A stretch of DNA of 64,000 bases from Natrinema caseinilyticum (GCF_024227435.1 NZ_CP100445.1:1237369-1301368); one strand, 5' to 3'; positions 27,716 through 35,493 are shown, numbered from the stretch's first letter. Notes: a model not told the origin generated them from the letters alone. A program made the numbers and translations.

Positions 27716-27886
27716 TTACTCGTCTTCGAGTGCTGCGTAGATCTCCGCGTGACGGCGTCCGTCGAGTTCCCCCATCTCGAGGGCGATCTCGCGACGTTCG
27801 GCGTCGCTCTCAGCTGCCTGATACCGCTCGTAGAGCTGGCGGACCTCGTCGTCGGCCGCCGTCGAGGAATCGGTGCTGGACGCCAT
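27716..27886 (-). CDS. Small acidic helical protein downstream of doc
   Basis: This encodes 56 residues from MASSTDSSTA: an acidic helical protein (DDEVRQLYERYQAAESDAER and REIALEMGELDGRRHAEIYA). It lies about 33 bases behind the doc toxin gene on the same strand. Its size, charge and position suit an antitoxin or accessory of the Doc module, but antitoxins usually precede doc and no DNA-binding motif is visible. A start at 27901 would add five residues. Confidence 0.55.
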   Translation of the reverse strand: MASSTDSSTAADDEVRQLYERYQAAESDAERREIALEMGELDGRRHAEIYAALEDE

Positions 27887-27919
27887 TGTTCTGTTGAGCA
27901 TACTCTGTGTGTCCCTTTA

Positions 27920-28318
27920 TCAGTTGCGACGAGCACAGGCCCGGAAGTAGACGACTGCAGTCTCTGTGTCGACCGCGGCTTCGTCAGTTGCGAAGCGGTG
28001 CAAGAGGGCCCGAATTTCATCACCGTACTCGAACGTGTCCCCGTTCAGCATATAGAAAACGACCACCGTTCGGAGCGCTGTTCGTTTGTTCCCGTCGACG
28101 AATGGATGCTCCGCAACGAGCAGTCGCATCAGATGGACCGCTTTGTCGTGGATCGTGTTGGGCACCTCCCCAAAGAATCCCTCCGAGATATACTGCAACG
28201 CGGAGGAAATCGAGTCTTCTGACCGAACTCCTGGTTCCGTGGTGTCGCCTTCTGCTACGATCTGTTCGTGGAGATCCAGAATAAGTTCGACAGAGGGATA
28301 CGCAAGATCGTCAGTCAC
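27920..28318 (-). CDS. doc: Doc-type Fic-domain toxin
   Basis: This 132-residue protein has the complete Fic/Doc motif HPFVDGNKRTAL, with SVELILDLHEQIVAEGDTTE at the start and FATDEAAVDTETAVVYFRAC at the end. Doc toxins transfer phosphate or AMP from nucleotides to protein targets; bacterial Doc phosphorylates EF-Tu. The motif is intact, so the protein is predicted to be active. The start is GTG 28318, because the preceding ATG is followed directly by TGA. It lies in a decayed accessory island on the same strand as the remnants upstream. Confidence 0.85.
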   Translation of the reverse strand: MTDDLAYPSVELILDLHEQIVAEGDTTEPGVRSEDSISSALQYISEGFFGEVPNTIHDKAVHLMRLLVAEHPFVDGNKRTALRTVVVFYMLNGDTFEYGDEIRALLHRFATDEAAVDTETAVVYFRACARRN

Positions 28319-28417
28319 ATACCGGACTTTCTCACGCCGCCCGTTAACCGTTTCTCAACCATCGAGATCAGGCCTCGTCGTCGACCGCGTGGGTGGCCCA
28401 GTTATCGGTTGTCTCCA

Positions 28418-28897
28418 TCAGCGGTGTCGACGGTCATCGCGTTCATCGTCGATGTCCAACTCATCGAGCGACGCCCCTGCTTCCTCGATATCGTAATGCT
28501 CGTCGACGACGGGTCGGAGCACCTGCAGGATTATCTCCGCAGCAAGCGACGATATGCCGAGATTCTCAGCCATCAGCCGATGGGTCACCTCCCCGTGTTC
28601 ACGGACGACCGCATCGGTGAGCGCTGTCGCGAAGCCGGCGACGTCGTGGCGGTCGATGTAGGTGTCGATGTCGGCGTTCGTCTCGTGCCGCCCAACGGCG
28701 ACGATCAGCGCCGGCATGATCGTGTACTCCCGGTCACCGGCAGCCGTTGTCACGGTCAGGTCGATTTCCCGGGCGGCGTACCGCCGTGGTTGCTCGTCCT
28801 GCGTGACTTCGACGACGCCGGCGTCGACGAGGTACAGGGCCGCCGTGAGGCCGTTGTGTCCCGCCCCAACGATGACGGCGTCGTACGTGTTAGACAT
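28418..28897 (-). CDS. Chimeric ORF: FAD-oxidoreductase start fused to a regulator tail
   Basis: The 159-residue frame begins with the N-terminus of a phytoene-desaturase-like FAD protein (MSNTYDAVIVGAGHNGLTAA), including a GxGxxG motif. After about residue 25 it continues as the C-terminal part of a haloarchaeal winged-helix regulator (VDAGVVEVTQDEQPRRYAAR, then a helical domain ending in an acidic tail). The junction lies in LVDAG, near 28814-28840, where both parents are likely to read L-x-DAG. The fusion lacks an FAD domain and a complete helix-turn-helix. It is probably a recombination relic, though the frame is open. Confidence 0.6.
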   Translation of the reverse strand: MSNTYDAVIVGAGHNGLTAALYLVDAGVVEVTQDEQPRRYAAREIDLTVTTAAGDREYTIMPALIVAVGRHETNADIDTYIDRHDVAGFATALTDAVVREHGEVTHRLMAENLGISSLAAEIILQVLRPVVDEHYDIEEAGASLDELDIDDERDDRRHR

Positions 28898-28980
28898 CCG
28901 GAAGAATTATTAGGCACAGTTAGAAAAGCCTTCGGCGGCTGCGAGACGTCGCTGACGTCGGCAGCGGTAGTACGGTATGC

Positions 28981-29322
28981 TCAGGAGGGGAGATAGCCAA
29001 TCAATTGTGTCGCCACGTCTTCGGTGCGTTCGTCGACGAGAGAAGTCATATAGAATTCTACGTCAGCTGCACTGTTGAGAGTCACGAGCGACCACGGGAG
29101 AACGTGACTTCGCTCCCCGACCGGATCGCCTTCGTAGTCGTCGTCACAGAGTGTGAGAGACTTCTCGTGGTAGGTTTTCGTCGAGATCAGGACCGTGATG
29201 AGCTGGATCCCGTGGTTGAGAAACTGGGGTGTTCCAAGCACGAGCATCAGGCGACCTTTGTCCGAGAGCGGATCGGTCCCTCAGATGATATCACCGCGTG
29301 CCAATTCATCGAACGCGGTCAC
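28981..29322 (-). pseudogene. PemK/MazF-type toxin gene with an internal TGA
   Basis: From GTG 29322 the frame reads VTAFDELARGDII, then TGA (29281-29283), then GTDPLSDKGRLMLVLGTPQF and on to the stop at 28981. The part after the stop matches haloarchaeal PemK-like toxins (LITVLISTKTYHEKSLTL, ERSHVLPWSLVTLNSAADVE). The stop falls where the family has tryptophan, so a single TGG to TGA change has inactivated it. The GTG overlaps the TGA of the upstream HTH gene, as in intact operons. Translation restart at ATG 29247 would lack the first strand. Confidence 0.7.
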
Positions 29323-29564
29323 TGCACTTTCTCCATATCGTCGGTTTGTAGCTCCTCGAGACGCTCCTCACCGTACTGCTCGTCTGCGGTCTCGTGATTC
29401 CTGTGAAGCCGGTAGGCGGCTCGGAGCCGTTTCTCGTCGTCTGTGATCGCCCAGTACGGCCGCTTGTGCCGCACGAGCCTTCGTTCCTTCAGTCGCGAGA
29501 GGATCGCACTGACGGCGTCCGTCTTTAGCTCACGTTGCTCGGCGATCGTCGCCGCCGTTCGCAT
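29319..29564 (-). pseudogene. 5'-truncated HTH antitoxin-like gene
   Basis: The frame reads ELKTDAVSAILSRLKERRLV, then HKRPYWAITDDEKRLRAAYR and an acidic end LEELQTDDMEKVQ. This resembles the HTH partner encoded before PemK-like toxins in haloarchaea. The 5' part is missing: the 96-bp repeat copy B covers the first codons, and its ATG (29562-29564) lies inside the repeat. The element therefore probably removed or replaced the natural start. Confidence 0.6.
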
Positions 29565-29647
29565 GGTCCGTGAGACCTTCGGTCTCACGCTATCCTCGAG
29601 GAGCGAACGGCGCGAGCCGTGAGCGAGTAGGGTGGGGAGGAAGTCAC
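29552..29647 (+). repeat. 96-bp repeat with hairpin, copy B
   Basis: This copy contains the hairpin GTGAGACC-TTC-GGTCTCAC (29570-29588). Compared with copy A, two base pairs of the stem changed on both sides (C-G to T-A, and G-C to A-T), so the stem is preserved. It interrupts the 5' end of the HTH gene. Confidence 0.7.
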
Positions 29648-29824
29648 TTAGAACGTGACTGACGTATGAGACGACTCACGACCGCTCAGACCGACTCCGA
29701 CGACGCGTCCCGGTCCGGCATCGCACACCAGCTCGTGCGACCGCTGGGAACCGGCGACCCAGGAGGGGCCCGGAAAACGACACGCAACGAGGCCACAGTC
29801 GCCCAGCAACTAGAACGAGTCGAT

Positions 29825-30703
29825 CTACTCGATTTCCCTGTCGGTCGTCCCCATCGTGATCTCGCCGTCGGCTCGGATCGTCCCGTCGATCTCGGCGTCG
29901 GGACCGAGTTCGAGGTCCGCACAGGAGACGTCGCCCAGGATGCGAGCATCGCGCTCGATAGTGACGTCGCCGTCTCGAGTCGTCAGGTCGCCGTGAATCC
30001 GAGTCCCCTCGCCGACTGTGACGTCGCCTCGAGCGCGAAGGCTGCCGAAGATGTTGCTTTCCGAGCCGACGTCGATCGTCTCGGCGCGGACGTTGCCGTG
30101 GAGCCGGCAATCTGAGCCGATCGTCGCGGGTGTCGAGACGCGCCAGGCGTCGTCGCCGACGGTCGCATTTCGAGGGATAACGAGCGGTTCGGCCTCGGGG
30201 TCGTCGTCCGCTTCGTCGACGAGGTTGGAGATGAGCCGCTGGGCGGCGTCTTCTTCGCCGATCAGAAGGAGGTGTTTGAGGTAGACGAACAGGAAGACGA
30301 TCGTCGGCATCGGGTTCCGGATGACGATCCAGCCGTTGGCCTCGAATCCCTCTTCGATTTCGACGTCGTCGCCGATGTCGAGGTCGCCGGCGACTTTCAA
30401 CTCCCCGCCGATGTGCACGCGCTCCCCGATGTACGCGTCCTGACCGACCAGGACGTTCCCGGTAACGTCACACCACATGTCGAGTCGACAATCGCCGTCT
30501 GCCTCGATCGCGCCGCCGAATTCGGACGCTTCGCCCGCCAGCACGTTTCGTCCGCGGACGCCGAATTCGACGGTCGCCCGACCGCCCACGAGGACGTCCC
30601 CGTCGGTCACGAGGTCGCGTTCCTGCGCTTCCGTCCCGTCGGGAACGACGAGTGAATCGAGCGGGTCCCTGCTGAAGGCCACACTCGCATCCAAAGGGAG
30701 CAC
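29825..30703 (-). CDS. Bactofilin-like polymer-forming protein
   Basis: This 292-residue protein consists of two right-handed beta-helix halves with hexapeptide-like periodicity (GDVLVGGRATVEFGVRG, VHIGGELKVAGDLDIGDDVE, RARGDVTVGEGTRIHGDL, DARILGDVSCADLELGPDAE). They are separated by a hydrophobic helix (PTIVFLFVYLKHLLLIG) and a short acidic stretch. Such proteins polymerise into filaments in bacteria (bactofilins); a scaffold role at the membrane is plausible here. No neighbour suggests a pathway. Confidence 0.8.
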   Translation of the reverse strand: MLPLDASVAFSRDPLDSLVVPDGTEAQERDLVTDGDVLVGGRATVEFGVRGRNVLAGEASEFGGAIEADGDCRLDMWCDVTGNVLVGQDAYIGERVHIGGELKVAGDLDIGDDVEIEEGFEANGWIVIRNPMPTIVFLFVYLKHLLLIGEEDAAQRLISNLVDEADDDPEAEPLVIPRNATVGDDAWRVSTPATIGSDCRLHGNVRAETIDVGSESNIFGSLRARGDVTVGEGTRIHGDLTTRDGDVTIERDARILGDVSCADLELGPDAEIDGTIRADGEITMGTTDREIE

Positions 30704-30828
30704 CGACTAATAAACCCCCCGCGTCGTCTGCCATTCGTCTGACGCGCGTCTGCCTCAGTCGCCCGCTCGAGGTTCGACCGACGCCGGAACCCGCCTCCCT
30801 TTTACATACCCGCTGCATACGTCCGCTC

Positions 30829-31026
30829 ATGACCACGCTCGCGTTCGACGACGACGGCGTCGACGTCGTCTACGAAGGCACCGAATTCCGCCTCGAGCGG
30901 GACCTCGTCGAGGAGGCGACCGAGAAGTCCTACTACGACGTGACCGATCACGAGGTGTTGAAAATCGTCGCCGAACAGCCGAACCTGCAGGGCGAGCCAA
31001 GACGCATCGGCGACATTCTGGACTGA
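30829..31026 (+). CDS. Small conserved haloarchaeal protein (DUF5800-like)
   Basis: This encodes 65 residues, starting MTTLAFDDDGVDVVYEGTEF and containing KSYYDVTDHEVLKIVAEQP. It fits the small haloarchaeal DUF5800 family, of unknown function. A TATA-like TTTTACATA near 30796-30804 lies about 30 bases upstream. There is no signal peptide or membrane segment. Confidence 0.75.
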   Translation: MTTLAFDDDGVDVVYEGTEFRLERDLVEEATEKSYYDVTDHEVLKIVAEQPNLQGEPRRIGDILD

Positions 31027-31044
31027 AATCGGTGGCCGACGAAC

Positions 31045-31608
31045 TCAGTAGACGACGTGGAGTAACACGAAGACGACGATCCCGAGCGAAAACGAGATCA
31101 GCCACAGCGTCGCAGCGATTCGACCGACGCGAGCGTGACTCGTCCGGCGCAAGTCGGCGATCGGACGGGAGAGCGCGAGCAGGAGGACGTAGTAGAGCAG
31201 CGGAATGCAAACGATCGCCAGCAGGATGTGGATCGAAAGCAGTGGCAGGTAGACGAACTGATAGACCGTCTCGGGACCGGGGAACGGCTGCGGCCCACCG
31301 GTCGCCGTCAGCCGGTAGAGATAGAGCGCGAGAAAGCTCGCGAAGAGGACGAACGAGGTGACCATGGCGATCCGGTGGCGCTCGACGTCGCCGCGTCGGA
31401 TCGCCCGCCAGCCCAGCGTGATCGTCCCGATCGCGGTCGCACTGAGCACGGCGTTGACCAGCGGAATCGTCTCGAGGATCCACTCCGGCGTCGCGGGCAC
31501 GCTCGAGGACGGAATCCGCCCGCCCGCGGCCGCGAAAACCACCGCCAGTGAAACGACGCTCAATACGCCAGTAAGCAGCCGCACGCGCTCTCGAGGGACG
31601 TATTCCAT
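31045..31608 (-). CDS. DUF420 family membrane protein
   Basis: This 187-residue protein has five hydrophobic helices (LLTGVLSVVSLAVVFAAAGG, LVNAVLSATAIGTITLGW, IAMVTSFVLFASFLALYLYR, IHILLAIVCIPLLYYVLLLA, LWLISFSLGIVVFVLLHVVY) and conserved histidines (HRIAMVTSF, IHILLA, LLHVV). This is the DUF420 pattern seen near haem-copper oxidase genes, where the histidines may bind haem; no such genes lie nearby. ATG 31608 is chosen because the upstream residues lack family character. Confidence 0.8.
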   Translation of the reverse strand: MEYVPRERVRLLTGVLSVVSLAVVFAAAGGRIPSSSVPATPEWILETIPLVNAVLSATAIGTITLGWRAIRRGDVERHRIAMVTSFVLFASFLALYLYRLTATGGPQPFPGPETVYQFVYLPLLSIHILLAIVCIPLLYYVLLLALSRPIADLRRTSHARVGRIAATLWLISFSLGIVVFVLLHVVY

Positions 31609-31950
31609 GTGTGTTCGTTCGAGCGCAGGGAGAAAGTGATTACTCTCTGCGCCCGGATTCGCGGCCCCGTCCGTGAGTCTCGTGTGAGTAACCAACGAAC
31701 TCGGGTCGGAGGCCGTGGCTCGTCGGTGTCGCTTCGAGAGGAATTTGCGTGGGTGATGTCCGCGAAAAGAGGTGTGAGCCTCTGCCTCGCGGGTATACTA
31801 TTCATTCGCGCCTTGGACCTCGCTGCTCAAGTCGCTTCCGGGTCGGACGTGGCCACTCCCGAATTCAGCAGCTCCTGTTCGGCTGGGGGTTTTTGTTCCG
31901 ATGCCAGCGTCCTTCACCGAGACGAAGACTACTCAATCCCGTTCGACACC
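31609..31950. other. Gap between the DUF420 gene and the dehydrogenase
   Basis: No gene is supported. It contains the first 21-bp direct repeat (31746-31766). The G5-T5 run near 31884-31894 is the only other notable feature. Confidence 0.5.
31746..31766 (+). repeat. 21-bp direct repeat, left copy
   Basis: The sequence TGCGTGGGTGATGTCCGCGA plus one A is identical to 33327-33347. The eleven bases upstream are also similar (8 of 11). The two copies bracket the alcohol dehydrogenase gene. Confidence 0.75.
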
Positions 31951-33009
31951 TCATGCGTCATCGAATTCGATCAGTGGCTTGATTATGCCATCTTCTTTGG
32001 TTTCCATCAGATCGAACGCTTTCTCGATCTCGGCGAAGGGGAACTCGTGAGTCGTCATCGGCGTTGGATCGACGACCCCTTCCTCGAGGAGCCGCAGTAA
32101 TCTGCGCATTCGGAGCCCACCGCCAGGACAGAGGCCAGTGACGATGTCCTTTTCAGCCATCCCGACACCCCACTCTTCTCGCGGGATTTTCACGTATTCG
32201 CCCTCCCCGTGATACCCGATATTCGAGATCATGGCGCCGGGTTTGGTCACGGCAACGCAGTCTTCCAGCGTCGACGAAGTCCCAAGGGCTTCGATAGCAG
32301 CGTCGACACCCCTGTCGTCGGTCAGTTCGTGAATTCGTTCGACGGGATCGTGTTCTTCGAAATCGATGATCTCGGTTGCCCCGTACCGTTCTGCGAGCTC
32401 CTGTCGCTCGGGAACCGATTCGACCGCGAAGATCCGTCCGGCCCCCTGTAGCACAGCGCCTTTGGTGGCCATCAGACCGACTGGCCCCTGTGCGAACACG
32501 GCGACGGTGCCACCGACGGGAATGTCAGCGTGCTCAGCACCCATGAACCCCGTGCTCATCATGTCGGTGGTGTAGACGGCTTCCTCGTCACTGACGCTCT
32601 CGGGGATGTGCGCCAGATTCGCGTCCGCTTCGTTGACGTGGGCGTATTCCGCGAACGTCCCATCTTTCACGTTTGCGAACTTCCAGCCTCCAAGGGCGCC
32701 GTTGGACTGAGAGGAATGGCAATCTTGGGCTGCATCGGATCCCCAGTCGGGGGTTATAGCGCCGACGACGACGCGGTCGCCAGGTTCGAACGCTTCTACG
32801 TCATCGCCAACTTCTTCGACGATACCGACCACCTCGTGACCGAGTGTGAGGTCTTTACGATCGCCGATCGCACCGTGAACAGTGTGGACGTCCGAGGTAC
32901 AGATGAGTCCTTTCGTCGGCCGAAGAATCGCATCTGACGGCCCCGCTTCTGGCTCGTCTTTCTCTGCGAACCCGGTTTCGCCGATCCCGTTCATAACGAA
33001 GGCTTTCAT
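31951..33009 (-). CDS. adh: Zinc-dependent medium-chain alcohol dehydrogenase
   Basis: This 352-residue enzyme is related to the secondary alcohol dehydrogenases of thermophilic anaerobes. The catalytic zinc ligands are visible: C in LICTSDVHTV, HE in LTLGHEVVG and D in YTTDMMSTGF. The Rossmann motif is GPVGLMATKGAVLQGAGRI, followed by AVESVPERQ. The NADP-dependent relatives have Gly-Ser-Arg where this protein has Glu-Ser-Val, so NAD(H) is more likely. The structural zinc loop is reduced. The gene stands alone and is bracketed by direct repeats, which hints at acquisition as a cassette. Confidence 0.88.
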   Translation of the reverse strand: MKAFVMNGIGETGFAEKDEPEAGPSDAILRPTKGLICTSDVHTVHGAIGDRKDLTLGHEVVGIVEEVGDDVEAFEPGDRVVVGAITPDWGSDAAQDCHSSQSNGALGGWKFANVKDGTFAEYAHVNEADANLAHIPESVSDEEAVYTTDMMSTGFMGAEHADIPVGGTVAVFAQGPVGLMATKGAVLQGAGRIFAVESVPERQELAERYGATEIIDFEEHDPVERIHELTDDRGVDAAIEALGTSSTLEDCVAVTKPGAMISNIGYHGEGEYVKIPREEWGVGMAEKDIVTGLCPGGGLRMRRLLRLLEEGVVDPTPMTTHEFPFAEIEKAFDLMETKEDGIIKPLIEFDDA

Positions 33010-33394
33010 GCCGTTGAAACGCTACCACCACCGGCGCCTTGAAACGCTATTCGACACTCGGAAGAAACTATCTCTACCAGGGATTCACAGCAGGACGTCT
33101 GCTCGTCTCCCGTCCCACACGGACGACCGTGCTGAACCCATCCGCTGTATTCAGTACGCTGATCGTTGGAGGATGTCGTACCGCTAGTTCTCATCAGCGT
33201 CGATCGAATCGCCGGAGTAAGACCGGCGCCGATCACGGTGCAGCACCTCCGTAGGCCGGCGCTATCGTACGTTTGGATCGAAGAGCTGTGGCTGGCGCTC
33301 GAGGAAGAGTAGTCCCGAAAGGATTATGCGTGGGTGATGTCCGCGAAGGGAGATCACCTGCATCGGTTGACGGTGGAGCATTCCACCTGTGCGA
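33010..33394. other. Gap between the dehydrogenase and tRNA-Leu
   Basis: No gene is supported. It contains the right copy of the 21-bp repeat. The dehydrogenase promoter should lie near 33030-33050, but I see no strong TATA box. Confidence 0.45.
33327..33347 (+). repeat. 21-bp direct repeat, right copy
   Basis: This copy is identical to 31746-31766, and it lies 48 bases before the 3' end of tRNA-Leu. Its first eight bases, TGCGTGGG, equal the plus-strand image of the tRNA 3' end (33395-33402). Confidence 0.75.
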
Positions 33395-33479
<85 letters not shown>

Positions 33480-33517
33480 TCGCGGTCTTTGTCTGCACTC
33501 AACCGTATCCAGCGTGA

Positions 33518-33526
33518 TTATAAAAG
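33518..33526 (-). promoter_or_regulatory. TATA box of tRNA-Leu
   Basis: CTTTTATAA on the minus strand lies about 40 bases before the mature tRNA 5' end, leaving a short leader for processing. Confidence 0.6.
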
Positions 33527-33708
33527 CCCTTTCCTTTGGGTCGGTGACTGCGGCCGGGTGTCCCGACGAATTCGGACCGTGGTGGCCGATCGTCGGACAC
33601 CGCATTCGTCTCTGACTCGCCCGGCCGTCGGATCCCCCGGATACAGCCGACGGTCACTCGAACCGGACAGACACAAAGATTTCAACGCTCGAGCGAGAGT
33701 TTCGACCG

Positions 33709-34506
33709 ATGTCGGTGTCGCCGGGCCGGACGCGCGCGCTCGCAGGTGCGGTCGTGGCCGTCGGAATCGTCGCTGCGGGCGTCTTCGTCTCGCCGTCGTC
33801 GATGCTCGAGACCGTCGATTCGCTGGCAGCGGAGCCGCTCACATTCGGGCTCGTCGTCGCGGGGCTCTACCTCGTGCGGCCGCTTTTGGCGTGGCCGACG
33901 ACCCCGCTCGCCGTCGTCGTCGGCTACGGCTTCGGCGTCGTCGTCGGCCTCCCGATCGCGCTCGTCGGCGTCGTCACGACCGTTCTTCCGGTCTTTTTCG
34001 CCGTCCGGTGGCTCGCCGTCGGGGGCCGATCGGCCACCGATCGGGGCCCGCGGGAGTCTCGAGTCGCTTCGTCTTCGTCGGCCGGGGACGCGGACGGTGG
34101 CGGAACGCTCCTCGAGCGAGCCGGCGAGACCGTGACGCGCTATTACGACGCGACCGGGCCGCTTCGCGGCGTCACCGCCTCGCGGTTGGCGCCGATTCCG
34201 TCCGACGTCGCGACGTGTGCCGCCGCGGTGAGCGACGTCGAGCCCCGACACTTGCTGCTCGGGACGGCGATCGGCGAACTTCCCTGGACGACGGCAGCGG
34301 TCGTCGTCGGCGCGTCGGCCGCGACGGTCACCACGAGCGGACTCGGTGAACTCGGCGTCGCGCTTTCGGTCGCCTGTGCCGTCGCCGCCGGGGTCTTACT
34401 CGCCGGTCCTGCCTACCGCGCGATCGGGGCACGAATCCGTCAGCGACCGGCACGTCCCGACAGAGCCGAGCGAACTGAGGAGACGAATCGGACGACGGAA
34501 CAGTAG
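33709..34506 (+). CDS. VTT-domain (TVP38/DedA-like) membrane protein
   Basis: This 265-residue membrane protein has five or six hydrophobic helices and VTT-family features: PLLAWPTTPLAVVVGYGFGV near the first half and RLAPIPSDVATCAAAVSDVE followed by LLLGTAIGELPWTTAAVVVG in the second. Related proteins are lipid scramblases or transporters of uncertain substrate. The loop between the halves (about 100-140) is variable and acidic, and the C-terminus is charged. It stands alone. Confidence 0.8.
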   Translation: MSVSPGRTRALAGAVVAVGIVAAGVFVSPSSMLETVDSLAAEPLTFGLVVAGLYLVRPLLAWPTTPLAVVVGYGFGVVVGLPIALVGVVTTVLPVFFAVRWLAVGGRSATDRGPRESRVASSSSAGDADGGGTLLERAGETVTRYYDATGPLRGVTASRLAPIPSDVATCAAAVSDVEPRHLLLGTAIGELPWTTAAVVVGASAATVTTSGLGELGVALSVACAVAAGVLLAGPAYRAIGARIRQRPARPDRAERTEETNRTTEQ

Positions 34507-34665
34507 CTCGCACTCGCTTTCCAGCGCGATCGAAACGGCAGGTGAGGCTCGTCTTCGTGTTCGATCGACAGGTCGTGAAATCTGCCCGTGCGAGCGACGG
34601 ACGGGTGAGCGACCGCCAGTGCGAGCGGCGGATCGTGTGATGCCGGACTGCCGGCCAGCGTCCGG

Positions 34666-35205
34666 TCACTGACTCGCGAGTTCCTCGTCGTCGAGTTCCG
34701 CGACCAGCGAATCGCTCAACACCTTTAGATCGGACTCGAGTTCCTGGTACGCGCTGGTATCGGTCAGTTCCTCGATCGAGTGTTCGTCCTCCAGGGTCTC
34801 CATCTTGTTCGAGATCGACTCGAGTTCCCGACGGCCGTCGTCGCCGTAGCGAGACTGGACGCGAAGGTTCTCGATAATCCGGGTCAACTGCGCCCGCGTG
34901 ACCGGCTACGTCACGTAATCGTCGATGTCCAGTTCGACGATGTCGAGACCGGGATCGACGGCGGTCACCATGATCACCCAGCAGTCGTATCCCGCAGCCC
35001 GAATCTCCTCGAGGACTCGATCGCCGGTGATATCGGGCATGTGCCTGTCGAGCAGAACGGCGTCGATCGAGTCGTTCACGCGTTCGATCGCACTCCGGCC
35101 GTCGTAGGCGGTCACGACCTCGTAGTCTTCGCCGACCCACATCGCGTACAGGTCGGCGAGTTCCCGTTCGTCGTCGACGACGAGGACCGTCGGTTGCGCA
35201 GACAT
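34666..35205 (-). pseudogene. HalX response regulator with TAG at the conserved lysine
   Basis: From MSAQPTVLVVDDERELADLY the receiver domain is complete up to DIVELDIDDYVT, with the phosphoacceptor in AVLLDRHMPD. The next codon is TAG (34906-34908), followed in frame by PVTRAQLTRIIENLRVQSRY and a HalX helical domain to 34666. Receivers normally read KP here, so AAG has become TAG. Without suppression the product is a truncated receiver. Family knowledge: HalX domains form coiled helices in haloarchaeal regulators. Confidence 0.8.
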
Positions 35206-35316
35206 AGCGTTCCTGTCGGAGAACACAGACCCTCGTTGTGTAGGGGTTCCGGGCGACTCACGTCTCGAGTCGGACGCTGAACCGCTCGATCCGATCGGGT
35301 CGAAACCCTCGCGCTC

Positions 35317-35493
35317 TCATCGAAAAGGGTCGCTGCAATCGATGATGACCCCGTGCTGGGGACAGACGTACTTGCAGTGGCGCTTGAACATCGCCGCGTC
35401 GCAGTGTGGACAGCGCGGGCCGCGGGTCGATCGATCACTCGAGCCGTCCTTCGCGGCACCGCCACCGGAGCCATCCCGACCATCGGCCGTCAT
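35317..35493 (-). CDS. 58-residue zinc-ribbon protein
   Basis: Direct translation of the minus strand gives a 58-residue protein: a polar N-terminus MTADGRDGSGGGAAKDGSSD, then RCPHCDAAMFKRHCKYVCPQ and HGVIIDCSDPFR. The CPHC, HC, C and H residues form a compact zinc site. Small proteins of this CPxCG type are common in haloarchaea and usually of unknown function. The high density of cysteine and histidine, against the low background here, supports coding. It lies between the response regulator remnant and the ribonucleotide reductase gene. Confidence 0.75.
   Translation of the reverse strand: MTADGRDGSGGGAAKDGSSDRSTRGPRCPHCDAAMFKRHCKYVCPQHGVIIDCSDPFR

Noticed and set aside
27527-27720. Open frame VFEIEAPVATVTQFLENHD after repeat copy A
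   Set aside because: It reads well for about 60 residues and may be a gene fragment, but I cannot match it to a family and it continues into antisense of the doc-linked gene.
27577-28023. Minus-strand 148-codon frame over the doc region
   Set aside because: It overlaps doc and the small gene behind it in another frame and is rich in arginine and serine, so it is a shadow.
34906-34908. TAG as a pyrrolysine codon in the HalX regulator
   Set aside because: The position is a lysine in the family, which makes the idea tempting, but several genes here end with TAG, and haloarchaea of this type are not known to use pyrrolysine. A nonsense mutation or read error is simpler.
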